Assembly: GCF_001907675.1 (NCBI RefSeq)
Contig: NZ_MPNT01000016.1
Span: 1-64,000 of the forward strand
Length of the DNA stretch: 64,000 nt
Direction of reading: 5' to 3'
DNA from: Mycobacterium paraffinicum
GTDB lineage: Bacteria; Actinomycetota; Actinomycetes; Mycobacteriales; Mycobacteriaceae
In this document: positions 27,562 to 37,961 of the stretch, piece after piece
Numbering within the stretch: the first letter of the stretch is position 1
Layout of the letters: every line of letters begins with the position of its first letter
The notes under the pieces: model-generated
Databases searched by the model: none
What the model was told of the DNA's origin: nothing
The model's input: the letters and a program-made list of their open reading frames with translations, nothing else
Program-made: the position numbers and the translations under genes

Positions 27562-28326
27562 ATGCCCCACACCGAGTCGAGTTCCGATGGCGGCGAGCCT
27601 GATCCCGGCATGGCGCGAGCGGGCGCGGCCGCCGCCGCGCGCCGTCGGGAACTGGGCATCAGCCAGCGCAGCCTGGCGGCCGACGGAATCATCAACGCCG
27701 GCGCCCTCATTGCGTTCGAAAAAGGCCGCAGTTGGCCGCGCGAGCGCACCCAGGCCAAGCTCGAGCAGGTGTTGCGGTGGCCCGCCGGGACCATCGCGCG
27801 GATCCGCCACGGACGGCCCGATACCGCTGAAGAGATCGCGGCGGCCGTCGCGCCCGATGGGGCGAACGCGCAAACCGAGGCCCCGCACTCCGACGCCCCG
27901 GCGTCCCTGATCGCGCAGGCGATCGTCGCCGCAGTGGACGGTTGCAGCCTGGCCATCGCCGCATTGCCGTCGGCGGACGACCCGGAGTTCACCGCGCGTG
28001 CGACCCCGATCCTCGCCGATCTCCGGCAGCTCGAGGCGATCGCGGTTCGGGCCACCCGCATCAGCCGGATCACGCCCGAATTGATCAAGGCCCTCAGCAC
28101 CGTTCGCCGCCACTATGACGAGCTGATGACGCGCGGTGCGACCGCCCCGGGCGCACCGCTTGCGCAACGCCTCTATGCGGCCCGGCGGCGGGTCAACCTT
28201 TCTGCCGCGGAGACCGCCGAGGCGGCCGGGGTGACCGAGGAAATGATCCTGCGTGCGGAGGCTGACGAGGCGGTACCCGCCGGCATCGCCGATGCGATCG
28301 AAGCGCTGATCGACCAGATTCACTGA
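27562..28326 (+). CDS. Rv3863-like protein with two helix-turn-helix-like segments
   Basis: A 254-residue protein. Residues 20-75 have an XRE-like helix-turn-helix (RRRELGISQRSLAADGIINA, then EKGRSWPRERTQAKLEQVL). The C-terminus has a second similar unit (LAQRLYAARRRVNLSAAETAEAAGV, then EEMILRAEAD). DNA binding is suggested but not known. It corresponds to the C-terminal two-thirds of M. tuberculosis Rv3863, which I recall as about 390 residues; the N-terminal part is missing from this frame. Only 152 bases separate its stop from that of eccA2, where the ESX-1 block lies in M. tuberculosis. Confidence 0.75.
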   Translation: MPHTESSSDGGEPDPGMARAGAAAAARRRELGISQRSLAADGIINAGALIAFEKGRSWPRERTQAKLEQVLRWPAGTIARIRHGRPDTAEEIAAAVAPDGANAQTEAPHSDAPASLIAQAIVAAVDGCSLAIAALPSADDPEFTARATPILADLRQLEAIAVRATRISRITPELIKALSTVRRHYDELMTRGATAPGAPLAQRLYAARRRVNLSAAETAEAAGVTEEMILRAEADEAVPAGIADAIEALIDQIH

Positions 28327-28478
28327 GGGCGGCCGCGGGCGCCTGTCGGCATTATTGCCGAAACGCCGACGCCCGACCCTTAGACCGGAAGGCCTAGCTG
28401 CCCGCTTAGCGATGAACGGGGGAACGGCATCCTAAGCTTCCGGGGCCCCGTCCAGGACGCTATTTACGGCGGCGCCAA

Positions 28479-30317
28479 TTACCAGACGATGGCCGCCATG
28501 TCACGGTTGTCCGAACACACGCTGCGCACCGCGGCCTCGATGTCGGGGGCGGTGATGATCTGCAGATCCTCGACCGTCACCGGCTGGCCCGCGCGCTTCT
28601 GCGCGACCACGCGGGTGTCCCGGAAGCCCTCCGCACGTTCGATCACGTTGCGGGCGAATCGGCCGTTCTGCATGGCGTCGATGCCGTGCCGTCCGCCGGG
28701 GGTCGTGTAATTGCGGATGGTGGTGGCCGCATCCAGAAAGGTCGCGCGCGCTTCGTCGTCGAGCGTGCTGGCTCGGGGTGCGGCATAGCGCTGCCCGATC
28801 TCGACGATCTCGGCCGGGGAGTAGGACTCGAACCTCAGCTTGCGGTTGAACCGGCCGGCCAAACCCGGGTTCACGGTGAGGAATTCGTCCACCTGGTCCT
28901 CGTAACCCGCGCCGATGAAGCAGAAGTCGAAGCGGTGCGCCTCCAGCGCGACCAGGAGCTGGTTGACGGCCTCCATGCCGATCATGTCCGGTGTGCCGTC
29001 CTGGTGGCGTTCGATCAGCGAATAGAACTCGTCCATGAAAATGATTTGGCCAAGCGACTTTTCGATCAGCTCGTTGGTCTTGGGTCCCGACTCACCGATG
29101 AAGTGCCCGCAGAAGTCGGAGCGACGCACCTCCCGGATCTCCGGGTGGCGCACGATCCCCATGCCGGCGTAGATCTTGCCCAGCGCCTCGGCGGTGGTCG
29201 TCTTGCCCGTGCCGGGCGGCCCGACCAGCAGCATGTGGTTGGTCTGCCCCTCCACCGGCAGCCCGTGCTCGAGGCGCATCATGCGCACTTCGAGCTGGTC
29301 TTCGAGCGCGGACACGGCCTGCTTGACCGCCGCCAGTCCGACCTGCTTGGCCAGCAGCGCGCGCCCCTCGGCGAGCAGCTCGGCGCGCCGTTCGGCGGTG
29401 GCGTCGTCGTGGAGTTCGTCGCGGCTCTTGGCCGTCGACGCGTCCCAGCGGTCGGTGCGGCTGGCGATGGATTCCTCGTCGGTGACGACCAGGTGCAGGT
29501 TGGGGTCGGCCAGTGCCTCCTTGGCGGCGTCGGTCAGGACGCCGTTGATGGTGGCCTTCGACAGCCAGACCTGGGCCTTGTCCTCCTCCCGCAGCTGGCG
29601 GTGCACCATCCCGCGCACATACGCCAAATCGGCGACCAGCAGCGGGATATCGGCCGGCCCGATGGACGCGGTCAGCACGTCCGCGTCGAACCGGCCCGAC
29701 GCGTTGGTCTGCCCGATCACGTCGACCCGGTCGAGCCAGTCCAGCGCGACCCGGCCCTGCCCGAGATGCGCGGCGGCGTGGGCCGCCAGCGCGCAAATCG
29801 ACGCCGTCACCGCGGACATGACGATGGCCTGCGGGGGCAGCTCCTCGGCGGCGGCCAACAACACGTCCGGCCAGCGCTGGGTGGTGTACATCAGGAAGGC
29901 GCGAGCCAACTGGTGCCACTGATGGTTGGCCCAGGAATCCAGCAGGTCGCGGTTGGCCAGCAGCCTGTCGGCCTCGGCGTATTCCCCGGCGATCGTCAGC
30001 GCCGACGACAACGCCAGGCCGACCTGGGATGCGTCGGTCACCGTGATGCCGATGTAGGGACCCAGCTGAATCTCCGCGGCGAGCGTCTGCCCGATGCGGG
30101 TGGTCTCGCGGTGCAACCACTCGCTGGTGGCGTACAGCTTCTTCAGCGAGGCCAGGTCGTTGTCGCCGCAGGCGATGCGGCCCAGCCACGCGTCGGCCAT
30201 CGACGGGTCGGCGTCGGTGGCCGCGACGAAGTCGGGCAATGCCGCGGCCCGGCCCTGCCTGCTCTTGACCGCCATGGCGCGGTCGAAATGCCTACGGGCG
30301 GTTTGCAAATCACCCAT
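28479..30317 (-). CDS. eccA2: ESX-2 cytosolic AAA+ ATPase EccA2
   Basis: A 612-residue type VII secretion ATPase, close to the usual length. The N-terminal half (1-280) is a helical TPR-like domain. The C-terminal AAA+ domain has Walker A GPPGTGKTTTAE near 365-376 and Walker B IIFMDEFYSL near 425, then sensor and arginine-finger segments. EccA proteins assist secretion of PE/PPE and Esx substrates together with EspG. It is the last gene of the minus-strand ESX-2 block, 39 bases after eccE2, and appears intact. Confidence 0.93.
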   Translation of the reverse strand: MGDLQTARRHFDRAMAVKSRQGRAAALPDFVAATDADPSMADAWLGRIACGDNDLASLKKLYATSEWLHRETTRIGQTLAAEIQLGPYIGITVTDASQVGLALSSALTIAGEYAEADRLLANRDLLDSWANHQWHQLARAFLMYTTQRWPDVLLAAAEELPPQAIVMSAVTASICALAAHAAAHLGQGRVALDWLDRVDVIGQTNASGRFDADVLTASIGPADIPLLVADLAYVRGMVHRQLREEDKAQVWLSKATINGVLTDAAKEALADPNLHLVVTDEESIASRTDRWDASTAKSRDELHDDATAERRAELLAEGRALLAKQVGLAAVKQAVSALEDQLEVRMMRLEHGLPVEGQTNHMLLVGPPGTGKTTTAEALGKIYAGMGIVRHPEIREVRRSDFCGHFIGESGPKTNELIEKSLGQIIFMDEFYSLIERHQDGTPDMIGMEAVNQLLVALEAHRFDFCFIGAGYEDQVDEFLTVNPGLAGRFNRKLRFESYSPAEIVEIGQRYAAPRASTLDDEARATFLDAATTIRNYTTPGGRHGIDAMQNGRFARNVIERAEGFRDTRVVAQKRAGQPVTVEDLQIITAPDIEAAVRSVCSDNRDMAAIVW

Positions 30318-30356
30318 CGTGTGCGCTCATCCGGATGCCTTTTTACTCTCGACGTT

Positions 30357-31919
30357 TCAGATGCCGGCGGACATGGTGACCGGCTCGAGACTCACATAGC
30401 GGTTCTCGGCGCGGAACATGTCCATCTCGGCGAGCCAGTCCTTGCCCGCCGCGCTGACCCGCACGGTCGCGGGTCCGACCTGCTCGATGATCACCTCGAA
30501 GTTGTGCCGGTGCCCCTCGGGGAGCCTCGTGCCCGACGGGGCGATGGTGATCACGGTAGCGGGCCGCGGGGTCGGCGAAATCGGAGCGACGTGCTCGACG
30601 ACGCTGACGGTGGTGCGCGGCGCGGGCCGTGGCGTGCTGACGACGCTGATCTCCGGCATCCGCACCGTGGCCCAGCGGGTCAGGTCGCGGGTGTGCACAC
30701 ACACCCGCTCTCCCGCGCCGGCCGTGCGAATGACGATCCGCTTGGCGACCGGGTCGTCGGCGGCCACGAAAATCCGTGACAGCTCACCGGCGTCGGTGAC
30801 CGGGATCAGTAGCCGGTCCCCGTTGCTCAGCTTGCCGATCAGCACGCCCGAGGGGCCGATCTCGGTGAGCAGGTGTTCGGGCAGCGGGCTGGGCCGCAGC
30901 GCCCGCAGGTAGGGCCGGGGGCCGCACATGTTGGCCGCCGCCGCGGCGGCCTGCTCGCCGTTGAGCCGGCGCAATATCACGCTGGGCGGGGTGGGAGCGG
31001 GCGTCGGCGTGCGCACGGTGATGGTCGCGGTGCAGGTCGCGTCCGGGTACACGGTCACGTTCTGGATGACCTCGTCGGCGCGCAGCGTCCACGCCTGCGA
31101 CAGGACGCGCGACGTGATCGCCTCGGCGGGATAGGCGTATGTCGTCATCCACCCCGCCTCACCGCGGATCGCCTTCCACCTCTGCGCGTCCCCCTCGATG
31201 GCGTCACACCCCAGTCGGCGGTCGAGCTCGGCCAGGTCGGTGGCCGTGGCCACCTTCGCCCGCAGCCCCTGGCAGCGCAGCAGCCCGGCGATGCGCTGCG
31301 CCACCGAAATCGCCGCCGCGCCAACGGTTGTGCGCCAGCGGAGCGCTTGCGTGTTGTCGATGATCGACAACCGCATGATCAGCCAGGTTTCGCGCCGGCC
31401 CGCATACGGCGGGGTGCCGATCTCCGAGTCGTACACGCGTGGGTAGTCCCCGATGTTGCCGTGCCGGGAACCGAGTGAGACGACGCTGATCGAATCGAGC
31501 TGCAGGCCCAGCGCCTGCTGCAGCATCGGCACCAATTCAACGACGTCGATGACGTTATCGGTCTCGACGGTCACCGAACCGGTCACCATGGTGGCCTGGT
31601 GCGCCCTGCCCAGCAGCTGCACAGCCGCCACCGCGACACCATCCTGCACCCGGACACCGCCCCCGGATCGGTTGTTGGCCACGGTGATTGGCGCATCCCA
31701 GCGAATCGGGCGCCGTCCGCGCCGCCACAACACCACCCATGACCACACCGGTTGGCCCCACCAGCGGACGAACACCACGGCGACGCCGATCACCGCGGCG
31801 ACAGCCGCACCGATGTATCCGCCCACGGCCCAACTCGCCACGGCGAGCACGAACACCACCCATACCCCGAGCACCCGACGATTGCTGCCCGGGCTGAACC
31901 CGGTCAGTTTGGAACTCAC
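30357..31919 (-). CDS. eccE2: ESX-2 membrane component EccE2
   Basis: A 520-residue conserved ESX membrane protein. Two adjacent hydrophobic helices lie at about residues 15-55 ([15 protein letters not shown] and [13 protein letters not shown]), followed by a large soluble domain; this is the EccE topology. EccE forms the outer rim of the EccBCDE inner-membrane complex. Sequence and position after mycP2 (4-base overlap at 31916-31919) fit Rv3885c. No frameshift is visible. Confidence 0.9.
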   Translation of the reverse strand: MSSKLTGFSPGSNRRVLGVWVVFVLAVASWAVGGYIGAAVAAVIGVAVVFVRWWGQPVWSWVVLWRRGRRPIRWDAPITVANNRSGGGVRVQDGVAVAAVQLLGRAHQATMVTGSVTVETDNVIDVVELVPMLQQALGLQLDSISVVSLGSRHGNIGDYPRVYDSEIGTPPYAGRRETWLIMRLSIIDNTQALRWRTTVGAAAISVAQRIAGLLRCQGLRAKVATATDLAELDRRLGCDAIEGDAQRWKAIRGEAGWMTTYAYPAEAITSRVLSQAWTLRADEVIQNVTVYPDATCTATITVRTPTPAPTPPSVILRRLNGEQAAAAAANMCGPRPYLRALRPSPLPEHLLTEIGPSGVLIGKLSNGDRLLIPVTDAGELSRIFVAADDPVAKRIVIRTAGAGERVCVHTRDLTRWATVRMPEISVVSTPRPAPRTTVSVVEHVAPISPTPRPATVITIAPSGTRLPEGHRHNFEVIIEQVGPATVRVSAAGKDWLAEMDMFRAENRYVSLEPVTMSAGI

Positions 31920-33577
31920 CGCGCCCGCCTCACTCGGGCCGCGATCGCGGCGACGAGCACACCGGCGGCGACCAAGCCGACGAACCCGATGGCGATGTTG
32001 CGCGCCCGGTGGTCCGCCGGTGGCGCCGGCGGGGCGGGCCTGATGACCCGGCTCTGAGCGCCCGGGGCCAACCGGTCACCCGGCGGGATGTTGAACGTCA
32101 GTGCGGCAACGGGATCGACCAGCCCGTACCCGACCTTGTTGTCCACGCCGGCAGGCGGATTGTGCGCCGACTGGACGATCCTGTTGATCACCTGATGCGC
32201 GCTCAGGTCGGGGAATTTCGCGCGAACCAGGGCGGCGACGCCGCTGACGTAGGCGGCCGAGAAGCTGGTGCCCCAGAACGGCATGTTCTTTTCACCCGGC
32301 CTCGACGGCGGGTAGGCGTTGACCGGCCCGCCGCCCTGGGGCGACAGACCCATGATGTGGGTGCCCGGCCCGGCGACGCCGACCCAGGGCCCCGACATGC
32401 TCTTGTCGAGCGCGGCGCCGGTGGCATCGACCGCGCCGACCGACAGGACGTAATCGGAGAACCACGATGGCGACGAGACGACCTTGACCTGATGCCAGTC
32501 GCGGGGATCCGACGGTTCCAGCGGGTCATACATCGGGTTGTTGTTGCAGCCGGCTTCCCCGTCGTTGCCGGCCGCGGCCACCACCACGGCGTCCTTGACG
32601 GTGGCGGCGTACCACAGTGCCGCGCCCAACGCGCGCTGGTCGGCGGGGGCCGCCGCCGGCAGACATGCGGTCACCGAGATGTTGATCACCTTCGCACCCA
32701 TGTTGGCCGCGTGCACCACCGCGCGTGCCACCGTGTTGAGCGTTCCGGCCTTGACCTTCTCATCGGAGTTCGGGTCCCCCGGCCCGGGGTTGACCGGCTC
32801 AAAGGCCCTGGACGACTGGCGGATCGAAATGAGGGTCGCGTGCGGGGCGACGCCCACCACCCCGTCGGGCGCTCCCGGCGGAAGCGGGGGCACCGCGGGC
32901 TCGTCCTCGGTCTGCGGATCCGCCGGCCCGTTGGAGGCCGCGGTGGCGCCCCCTCCCTCGGGCGGCGGCGGGGGCGGCGGGGGCGGCGGCGGGATCACCT
33001 GGGTGATCGTCGCCGGCGGCGGCGGTGGCGGTGGCGCCACCGGCGGCGGGACCTCGACCGGTGGCGGCGGCGCGCCGGTGGCCGGCGGGGGTCCGGCCGG
33101 GGGAGGAAACGCCGGCGTCGACGGCATCGGTCTCGGCATGGGCAGGACCCCCTGCGGCGCGCCAGCGATGATCGAGCCGACGATCGTGCCGTGCGCGTCG
33201 CAGTCCGACAGTCCGTCCTCACCCATGATGTAGTCGCTGCCGGGCACGGCCGGCATCCGCGGGTTCGGTGAAATGCCCGTGTCGATCACGGCCACCGGTA
33301 CGCCGTTGCCGGTGCTGTATTGCCAGGCCTTGCTGATGTTGAGCAGGTTGAAGCCCGGCGCCAGCTGCGCCACGTCGGGGTTGCGCACGGTGATGGGCGT
33401 CGAGCAGCTGTTGGCGCGCCGCATCGGTTGGTCGCTGCGGGGCGGCCCGTCGGGCGGCACCATGCCCGGATCGACCTGCGGGGGCGTGATGGCTTGCGCG
33501 GCAGGGATATTCGCGGACAGCGCGACCAGAGTGACGGCGGCGGTCAGCGCCGCCGCCCGCTTCAGTGGCGAATCCAC
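31916..33577 (-). CDS. mycP2: ESX-2 mycosin, membrane-anchored subtilisin-like protease MycP2
   Basis: A 553-residue periplasmic serine protease from GTG 33577, which has GGGAGGG upstream. A signal peptide covers about residues 1-28. The triad is Asp in VIDTGIS (near 97), His in DCDAHGT (near 128) and Ser in GTSFSAAY (near 438); the oxyanion Asn is in AAAGNDG. A very proline-rich insertion lies at about 150-235. A C-terminal helix (about 525-545) anchors it. Mycosins stabilise the ESX membrane complex. The start overlaps the eccD2 end by 16 bases. Confidence 0.93.
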   Translation of the reverse strand: MDSPLKRAAALTAAVTLVALSANIPAAQAITPPQVDPGMVPPDGPPRSDQPMRRANSCSTPITVRNPDVAQLAPGFNLLNISKAWQYSTGNGVPVAVIDTGISPNPRMPAVPGSDYIMGEDGLSDCDAHGTIVGSIIAGAPQGVLPMPRPMPSTPAFPPPAGPPPATGAPPPPVEVPPPVAPPPPPPPATITQVIPPPPPPPPPPPEGGGATAASNGPADPQTEDEPAVPPLPPGAPDGVVGVAPHATLISIRQSSRAFEPVNPGPGDPNSDEKVKAGTLNTVARAVVHAANMGAKVINISVTACLPAAAPADQRALGAALWYAATVKDAVVVAAAGNDGEAGCNNNPMYDPLEPSDPRDWHQVKVVSSPSWFSDYVLSVGAVDATGAALDKSMSGPWVGVAGPGTHIMGLSPQGGGPVNAYPPSRPGEKNMPFWGTSFSAAYVSGVAALVRAKFPDLSAHQVINRIVQSAHNPPAGVDNKVGYGLVDPVAALTFNIPPGDRLAPGAQSRVIRPAPPAPPADHRARNIAIGFVGLVAAGVLVAAIAARVRRAR

Positions 33578-35091
33578 GTAAACAGCCCTCCCAGGGCCGC
33601 GGCCGCAGGCAGCAAGGCGATGAACGCGAACACTTCCACCCATTCCACGGTCAACCGGATCAGGGGCCTGAACCGCACCGTCGGCACCAACAGCGCTGCG
33701 GCCAGGCCGCATGCGGCGAAGGCCGCCACCGCCACGGCGGGCCAAAGCAATCCGCTGGCAACGTCTTTCGGCTCCGCGATGGCGTATTTGACCACTCCGG
33801 CACACACGGCGGCGGCGGCCCCGCAGGCGAGCGCGACGGCCTGGTACTTGGCGGCGAATCCCCTGCCCTGAGTGATGAAGATGCCTACCACCAGTCCGGC
33901 GACCACCAGCGCCAACCACGCCCACGGGCGCCCAGGCGTCAGCACCCCCCACACGGCGGCGGGCAGAACGATCGACACCCCGACGCAGACTCCGACCTGC
34001 ACCGCGTTGACCAGCCGCGCGGACGCGGCGATGGCCGTGCCCCGCGCGGTTATGTCGGTCAATTCGTTGTCCTCGTCCTCGGATTCGTCCTCGCTGACCG
34101 GCGAGACGGTGTCGACGGGCATGCCCTCACGCCGGGCGAACAGGTCCCGGCCGGTGATCGATCCGAAGTGCGGCGGGCGCACCCGAGCTACCCACAACGC
34201 GATCATCGGGGCCATCCTGACCAGGATCAGCAGCCCGACCAGCACGCAGATGGCCAACACCTGCGCCGAGGCGGGCCGGAACATCCGGACCGCGGCGACC
34301 GCGGCCAGGATGCCGCACACCGTCACCACCGCGGTGACCACCGCGGTCTGCCACCGCTTCCGCGTCGTCACGCCGATGCCGATGGCACCCAGGATCACGA
34401 TCACGAGTCCGATCAACCCGTGCGCCGCGCCCAGGGTGCCCGGCGGCGCGCAGGCGCCCGCGACCGCCAGCACCACCACGGCCAGCCAGCCGAACCCGCT
34501 GAACAGGTCGCGCCGCTCACGCCAGCCCCACCAGACGATGGACGTCGCGATCATCAGCAAGACACCGACGGCGCCGGCCACCGCGGCCGGGAGGGGACCG
34601 TCGGTGAACGTCCGCGCGCGCAGCGTCAGCGCCACCACCACCGCGGCCGCCATCGCGATGATCGCGACGGCGGTGTGCGCGGCCGTCAACGGCGTCACCG
34701 GGGCGAACATCCGGTCACCACCCTCACGGCCGAGCCACTTGCCCATCGCCGCCAGACCGGTCGACAGCGACTCGTACTGCGGTTCGAAGGACTCCCCTGA
34801 GACGCGGGGAACCAGCACCAGGGTGTCGCCGTCCTGCACGCCCAACTCGTCCAGGCTCTTGTTGATGTCGAGGCGCACCCCGTTGATCTTGTGCAGTTCG
34901 TAGCTGCCCGGCGGCAACGTAATGCCTTCAAAGCCTTTGCGCTTCAAGTCGGCGTCGAAGAGCTCGACCATTCCCTCGAAGAATCCCTCCACCGGAATTC
35001 CGGCCGGGAACACTTGAGAGCAGAGATGCTTCTCGTAGGAAATGTTGACCGCACAGCGCGCCGGGAAGGCGACCTTATGCGCTGATGTCAC
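33562..35091 (-). CDS. eccD2: ESX-2 channel component EccD2
   Basis: A 509-residue protein with a cytoplasmic ubiquitin-like N-terminal domain (about residues 15-95). About eleven transmembrane helices follow from residue 130 to the end, the EccD architecture. EccD forms the membrane vestibule of the ESX complex. It overlaps the upstream MinD-like gene by 4 bases (35088-35091) and mycP2 by 16 bases, so the chain is tightly coupled. The sequence is intact. Confidence 0.93.
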   Translation of the reverse strand: MTSAHKVAFPARCAVNISYEKHLCSQVFPAGIPVEGFFEGMVELFDADLKRKGFEGITLPPGSYELHKINGVRLDINKSLDELGVQDGDTLVLVPRVSGESFEPQYESLSTGLAAMGKWLGREGGDRMFAPVTPLTAAHTAVAIIAMAAAVVVALTLRARTFTDGPLPAAVAGAVGVLLMIATSIVWWGWRERRDLFSGFGWLAVVVLAVAGACAPPGTLGAAHGLIGLVIVILGAIGIGVTTRKRWQTAVVTAVVTVCGILAAVAAVRMFRPASAQVLAICVLVGLLILVRMAPMIALWVARVRPPHFGSITGRDLFARREGMPVDTVSPVSEDESEDEDNELTDITARGTAIAASARLVNAVQVGVCVGVSIVLPAAVWGVLTPGRPWAWLALVVAGLVVGIFITQGRGFAAKYQAVALACGAAAAVCAGVVKYAIAEPKDVASGLLWPAVAVAAFAACGLAAALLVPTVRFRPLIRLTVEWVEVFAFIALLPAAAALGGLFTWIRH

Positions 35092-36113
35092 GACGTCGTC
35101 CGCTCCGCATCCGGAATGTATTTGTCGGCCAAGCCGGCGGTAATTTCAAAAAGACGCAACCGGGTCTTTTTCTTCAATTCATGGACCGTGTCAATGAGGC
35201 CGCCTTTGGCCAGGTGCGGATCGAACGGCATCTCTTCGACCGTCGCGCCGACCTTGCTGAACCGCTCGGTCAGGTAAGCCAGCGCGTCCTTGTCGGCGAT
35301 CTGATCGGTGTGGTTGATGATCACGGTGCTGCGCGAAACCAACTCGTGATAGCCCTGCGATCGCAGGTAGTCCACGGCACGCAGCACGGGCCGGGACCGG
35401 TCCGCGGTGATGCCGGAGACGAACACGAGGGTGTCGGTGTTCTCCAGCACCGGCTTCATCACCTCGTGCTCCAAATCCGGCGACGTGTCGACGATCATCA
35501 CGGTGTGGGTTCGCCGCAGCCGCGACAGCACCCCGGAGAACATCGCCGGCACCAACGGGCGGGGCTGGTCCGACGTGCGGTTTCCAGCGAGGACGTCGAG
35601 CCCGATCGGGTTCTGCCCCAAGTGTTCACGGATGTCGGCGTAGCCCTGCACGTCGGTGTCGTTGATGATCGCGGTGTAGTCACCCGGCGGCGACTCGTCG
35701 ATGCGGTCGGCCAGCGTGCCGAAACCCGGGACGGCGTCGATAGCAATCACGTTCTGCGGGCGGCATTCTCGGAACACACCGCCGATGCAGGCGACCATGG
35801 TGGAGACCCCGACCCCGCCCTTGCCGGAAACCACCGTGATCACGTACTGCCTCCGGATGTGCCGCCGGATACGGTTCTGCAAGTCCCGGTAGTGCCGCTC
35901 GGCGGGCGATTCGCCGGGATTTATTTTTTTGAAAGAGATGACGTAGATGAATTTCCGCCAACCCGAGCCCGGAGGAATCTTTCGAGGCGCGGCAAGATCG
36001 GTAATGCGCATGGTGTCGGACACCGAATCCGGGAAGTTGCGGCCCCCTGACGGATCCCCCCGTCTGAGCGCCCCTTCGTCCGACATATTCGGGTCATTCC
36101 AAGGGCTCGTCAC
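35088..36113 (-). CDS. ESX-2-associated MinD-like P-loop ATPase (Rv3888c homologue)
   Basis: A 341-residue protein. After a 95-residue variable N-terminus comes a deviant Walker [10 protein letters not shown] (near 113-121; the usual second Lys-Thr is Val-Ser), then a DAVPGFG switch and [11 protein letters not shown]. It ends with FDPHLAKGG, as in the EspI-like protein at 23204-24430. Family members are proposed to influence ESX activity or placement. The last catalytic Lys of GKT is replaced, so ATP hydrolysis may be weakened (inference). It precedes eccD2 with a 4-base overlap. Confidence 0.86.
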   Translation of the reverse strand: MTSPWNDPNMSDEGALRRGDPSGGRNFPDSVSDTMRITDLAAPRKIPPGSGWRKFIYVISFKKINPGESPAERHYRDLQNRIRRHIRRQYVITVVSGKGGVGVSTMVACIGGVFRECRPQNVIAIDAVPGFGTLADRIDESPPGDYTAIINDTDVQGYADIREHLGQNPIGLDVLAGNRTSDQPRPLVPAMFSGVLSRLRRTHTVMIVDTSPDLEHEVMKPVLENTDTLVFVSGITADRSRPVLRAVDYLRSQGYHELVSRSTVIINHTDQIADKDALAYLTERFSKVGATVEEMPFDPHLAKGGLIDTVHELKKKTRLRLFEITAGLADKYIPDAERTTS

Positions 36114-36244
36114 GTCGCGATGCTAACACGCTTGGCGATACCCCGTTTACCGATCAACAAACCCTTCAAGCGCGTAACAGGTTGCTATTCCAAGGCATTG
36201 GTTAACCGACTTATCTTGGGTCAGTTGAGGAGTCGGCCGCCCGG

Positions 36245-37075
36245 TCAGACCACCCGCCGATACGAGTACCACTCGTCGCCGGCGGGCAAGCGGCGGATGA
36301 GCCGCTGCACGGCGCCACTGATGTCGCTGCGCGAGCCCGGCGAAAGAATCTGGTAGCGCCGCTGACCCGAGATGACGTTCTCGACGCAGACGCGGCCCGC
36401 CGGGGTATCGATGATGGACACGGTCGAATCGCCGACGGCGATCCGCGCCATCTCGTCCGGCCCGACGCCGGCCTGCAGCCCCACGATGGCCGCGTGCGCC
36501 GAGCGCGCGGGGTCGGCGGCCATGGTGACGATCTGCAGCTGGTCGACGTCGAGGTTCTGGCTGAGCAGATACGTCCGGAGGCTGGGGGCGTCGCGCACCG
36601 AAGCGAGCAACTCTTCGGTGTCGAGGGTGACCGGCTTCAGCGGCGCCACCTCGGCCACCCCACACAGCCGCTCGACCTGGCCCACGACCAGATCGCTGGC
36701 GCCGCCCTCGTCACTGGCGGTGCCGGCCGGGTAGAGGCGGATCAGCTCGGCGTGGCGTTCGAGCACCACCCACCAGCTGGCGAAGCGGCAGATGGACGCC
36801 CGTGTGAGTTCGCGGCCCGGGACGCCGATGTTGACCATCAGCGCCAAGTCCCGCCGCAGCAGCACGGTCAGCCATTCGCGGATCATCGGGTCGACGTCGC
36901 CCGCCTCGTCCAGGGCGCCGGCCGCTCGCAACTCGTCCGCGATGGGGTGGCTCAGCGCGCGCTCGGGGGTGTCGAGCCGCGGCAGCAGCGGCCGCAAGCC
37001 GAGCTCGGGGCAGGTCTGCTCCACCCCGGTAACCGCCTGCAACACCCACAGCCCATCGACCGTCGTCGTCAGCAT
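36245..37075 (-). CDS. espG2: ESX-2 PE/PPE chaperone EspG2
   Basis: A 276-residue EspG-family protein, the length I recall for M. tuberculosis EspG2. EspG binds the tip of cognate PPE proteins in the cytosol and keeps PE-PPE pairs soluble. Conserved segments include the N-terminal VDGLWVLQAVTGVEQTCPELGLRP and the C-terminal AGRVCVENVISGQRRYQILSPGS with the Arg-rich end. It lies between esxC (112-base gap with a strong hairpin) and the MinD-like gene (131-base, more AT-rich gap that may hold a secondary promoter). Confidence 0.88.
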   Translation of the reverse strand: MLTTTVDGLWVLQAVTGVEQTCPELGLRPLLPRLDTPERALSHPIADELRAAGALDEAGDVDPMIREWLTVLLRRDLALMVNIGVPGRELTRASICRFASWWVVLERHAELIRLYPAGTASDEGGASDLVVGQVERLCGVAEVAPLKPVTLDTEELLASVRDAPSLRTYLLSQNLDVDQLQIVTMAADPARSAHAAIVGLQAGVGPDEMARIAVGDSTVSIIDTPAGRVCVENVISGQRRYQILSPGSRSDISGAVQRLIRRLPAGDEWYSYRRVV

Positions 37076-37099
37076 GCCACTTCGCTTTCACCCCGAAGG

Positions 37100-37128
37100 G
37101 GGGCACATGCGCTCAGCGCATCTGCCCC
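37100..37128 (-). terminator. Strong hairpin between esxC and espG2
   Basis: 37100-37112 pairs with 37116-37128: a 13-position stem with one mismatch and a 3-base loop. A smaller perfect stem (CCGATC/GATCGG, 37156-37171) stands between it and esxC. This could be a partial terminator or an RNA 3'-end stabiliser that keeps esxD-esxC transcripts above those of downstream machinery genes. Confidence 0.6.
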
Positions 37129-37187
37129 GCCTTCAATCGCGTTCACCCGCCACGGCCGATCCTCCGATCGGGGCCCGGGGCGGTTGT

Positions 37188-37478
37188 TCAGCCGAACAAG
37201 TGGCCGATGTTCTGGTCGGTCGCCAGCGCGTTGTCCAGCACGTGCGAGGTCGTCATTCCGTGCTGGCTCACCGTGTCGATCAGCCCCTGCAACCCCGAGA
37301 GCATTTGCGCCTGCGCCTCGAAGAATTGCTTCGCGCCATGACCGGCGAAGAATTCCGTCAGCTGGTTGGTCCGGTTCGAGGTGTCGTCGTAGATTCCCTG
37401 CAACTGGCCGGCGCGCGATCCGATGTCGGATGCGAAATCGGCTACGGCGCCGGGGTTATAGGTGATCGGGTTGGACAT
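37188..37478 (-). CDS. esxC: ESX-2 WXG100-like protein EsxC
   Basis: A 96-residue helical-hairpin protein and partner of EsxD. N-terminal MSNPITYNPG and the segment AQAQMLSGLQGLID match Rv3890c. The usual WxG turn is replaced by FAG (residues 44-46), as I recall for M. tuberculosis EsxC. A good ribosome site GAAGGGAA precedes ATG 37478. Secretion as a heterodimer with EsxD through ESX-2 is expected from the family. Confidence 0.93.
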   Translation of the reverse strand: MSNPITYNPGAVADFASDIGSRAGQLQGIYDDTSNRTNQLTEFFAGHGAKQFFEAQAQMLSGLQGLIDTVSQHGMTTSHVLDNALATDQNIGHLFG

Positions 37479-37529
37479 TGTGCACTTCCCTTCAAAAGGC
37501 CAATTGTGAAATTACGAATGGTGGATGGG

Positions 37530-37853
37530 TTAGGAGCCGTGGCCGCCGAAGAGCGCGCTGAAGGCGTGCGTCGAATCCGCCTCGTGGTGTTCCATCAACG
37601 CCGCCGCCTGCTTGAGACCCTCGGCCAGGCGGGTCCCGCCGTTGAGGACCTTGTTCAGGTCGTTCTGGATTTCGATCGCGGTCGCGTGGGACGCGGTGAC
37701 GGCCTCACCGGACCAGGTCGAAGGGTTCATGACATTTTCGTGATTCGCGATGTAGCCCTGGGCTATCGCGACCGCGTGTTCCATGTTCGCCTGGATATGG
37801 TTGGAAGCATCGCGAAGTACCTGAGCCGATACTTGGATTGTTGAACTGTCCAC
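37530..37853 (-). CDS. esxD: ESX-2 WXG100 protein EsxD
   Basis: A 107-residue WXG100 protein with the turn motif WSG at residues 47-49 between two amphipathic helices. It corresponds to Rv3891c. The His-rich C-terminus (MEHHEADSTHAFSALFGGHGS) is an unstructured tail where secretion signals often lie; no exact YxxxD/E motif is seen. It lies 51 bases upstream of esxC and forms its dimer partner. Confidence 0.92.
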   Translation of the reverse strand: MDSSTIQVSAQVLRDASNHIQANMEHAVAIAQGYIANHENVMNPSTWSGEAVTASHATAIEIQNDLNKVLNGGTRLAEGLKQAAALMEHHEADSTHAFSALFGGHGS

Positions 37854-37961
37854 TTGCGGTTTCTCCTAACTACTGACGCCCTCCCCCGGAATTACTGGGG
37901 CATGAAGCGAAGTGTATGGCTGCTGTATTTATCTGTCGATTCACCCTTAGCCGGGCCGGCC

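Noticed and set aside
28686..30779. Plus-strand 697-codon frame opposite eccA2 and eccE2
   Set aside because: His/Val/Gly-rich shadow without family features; the minus strand carries clear ESX domains.
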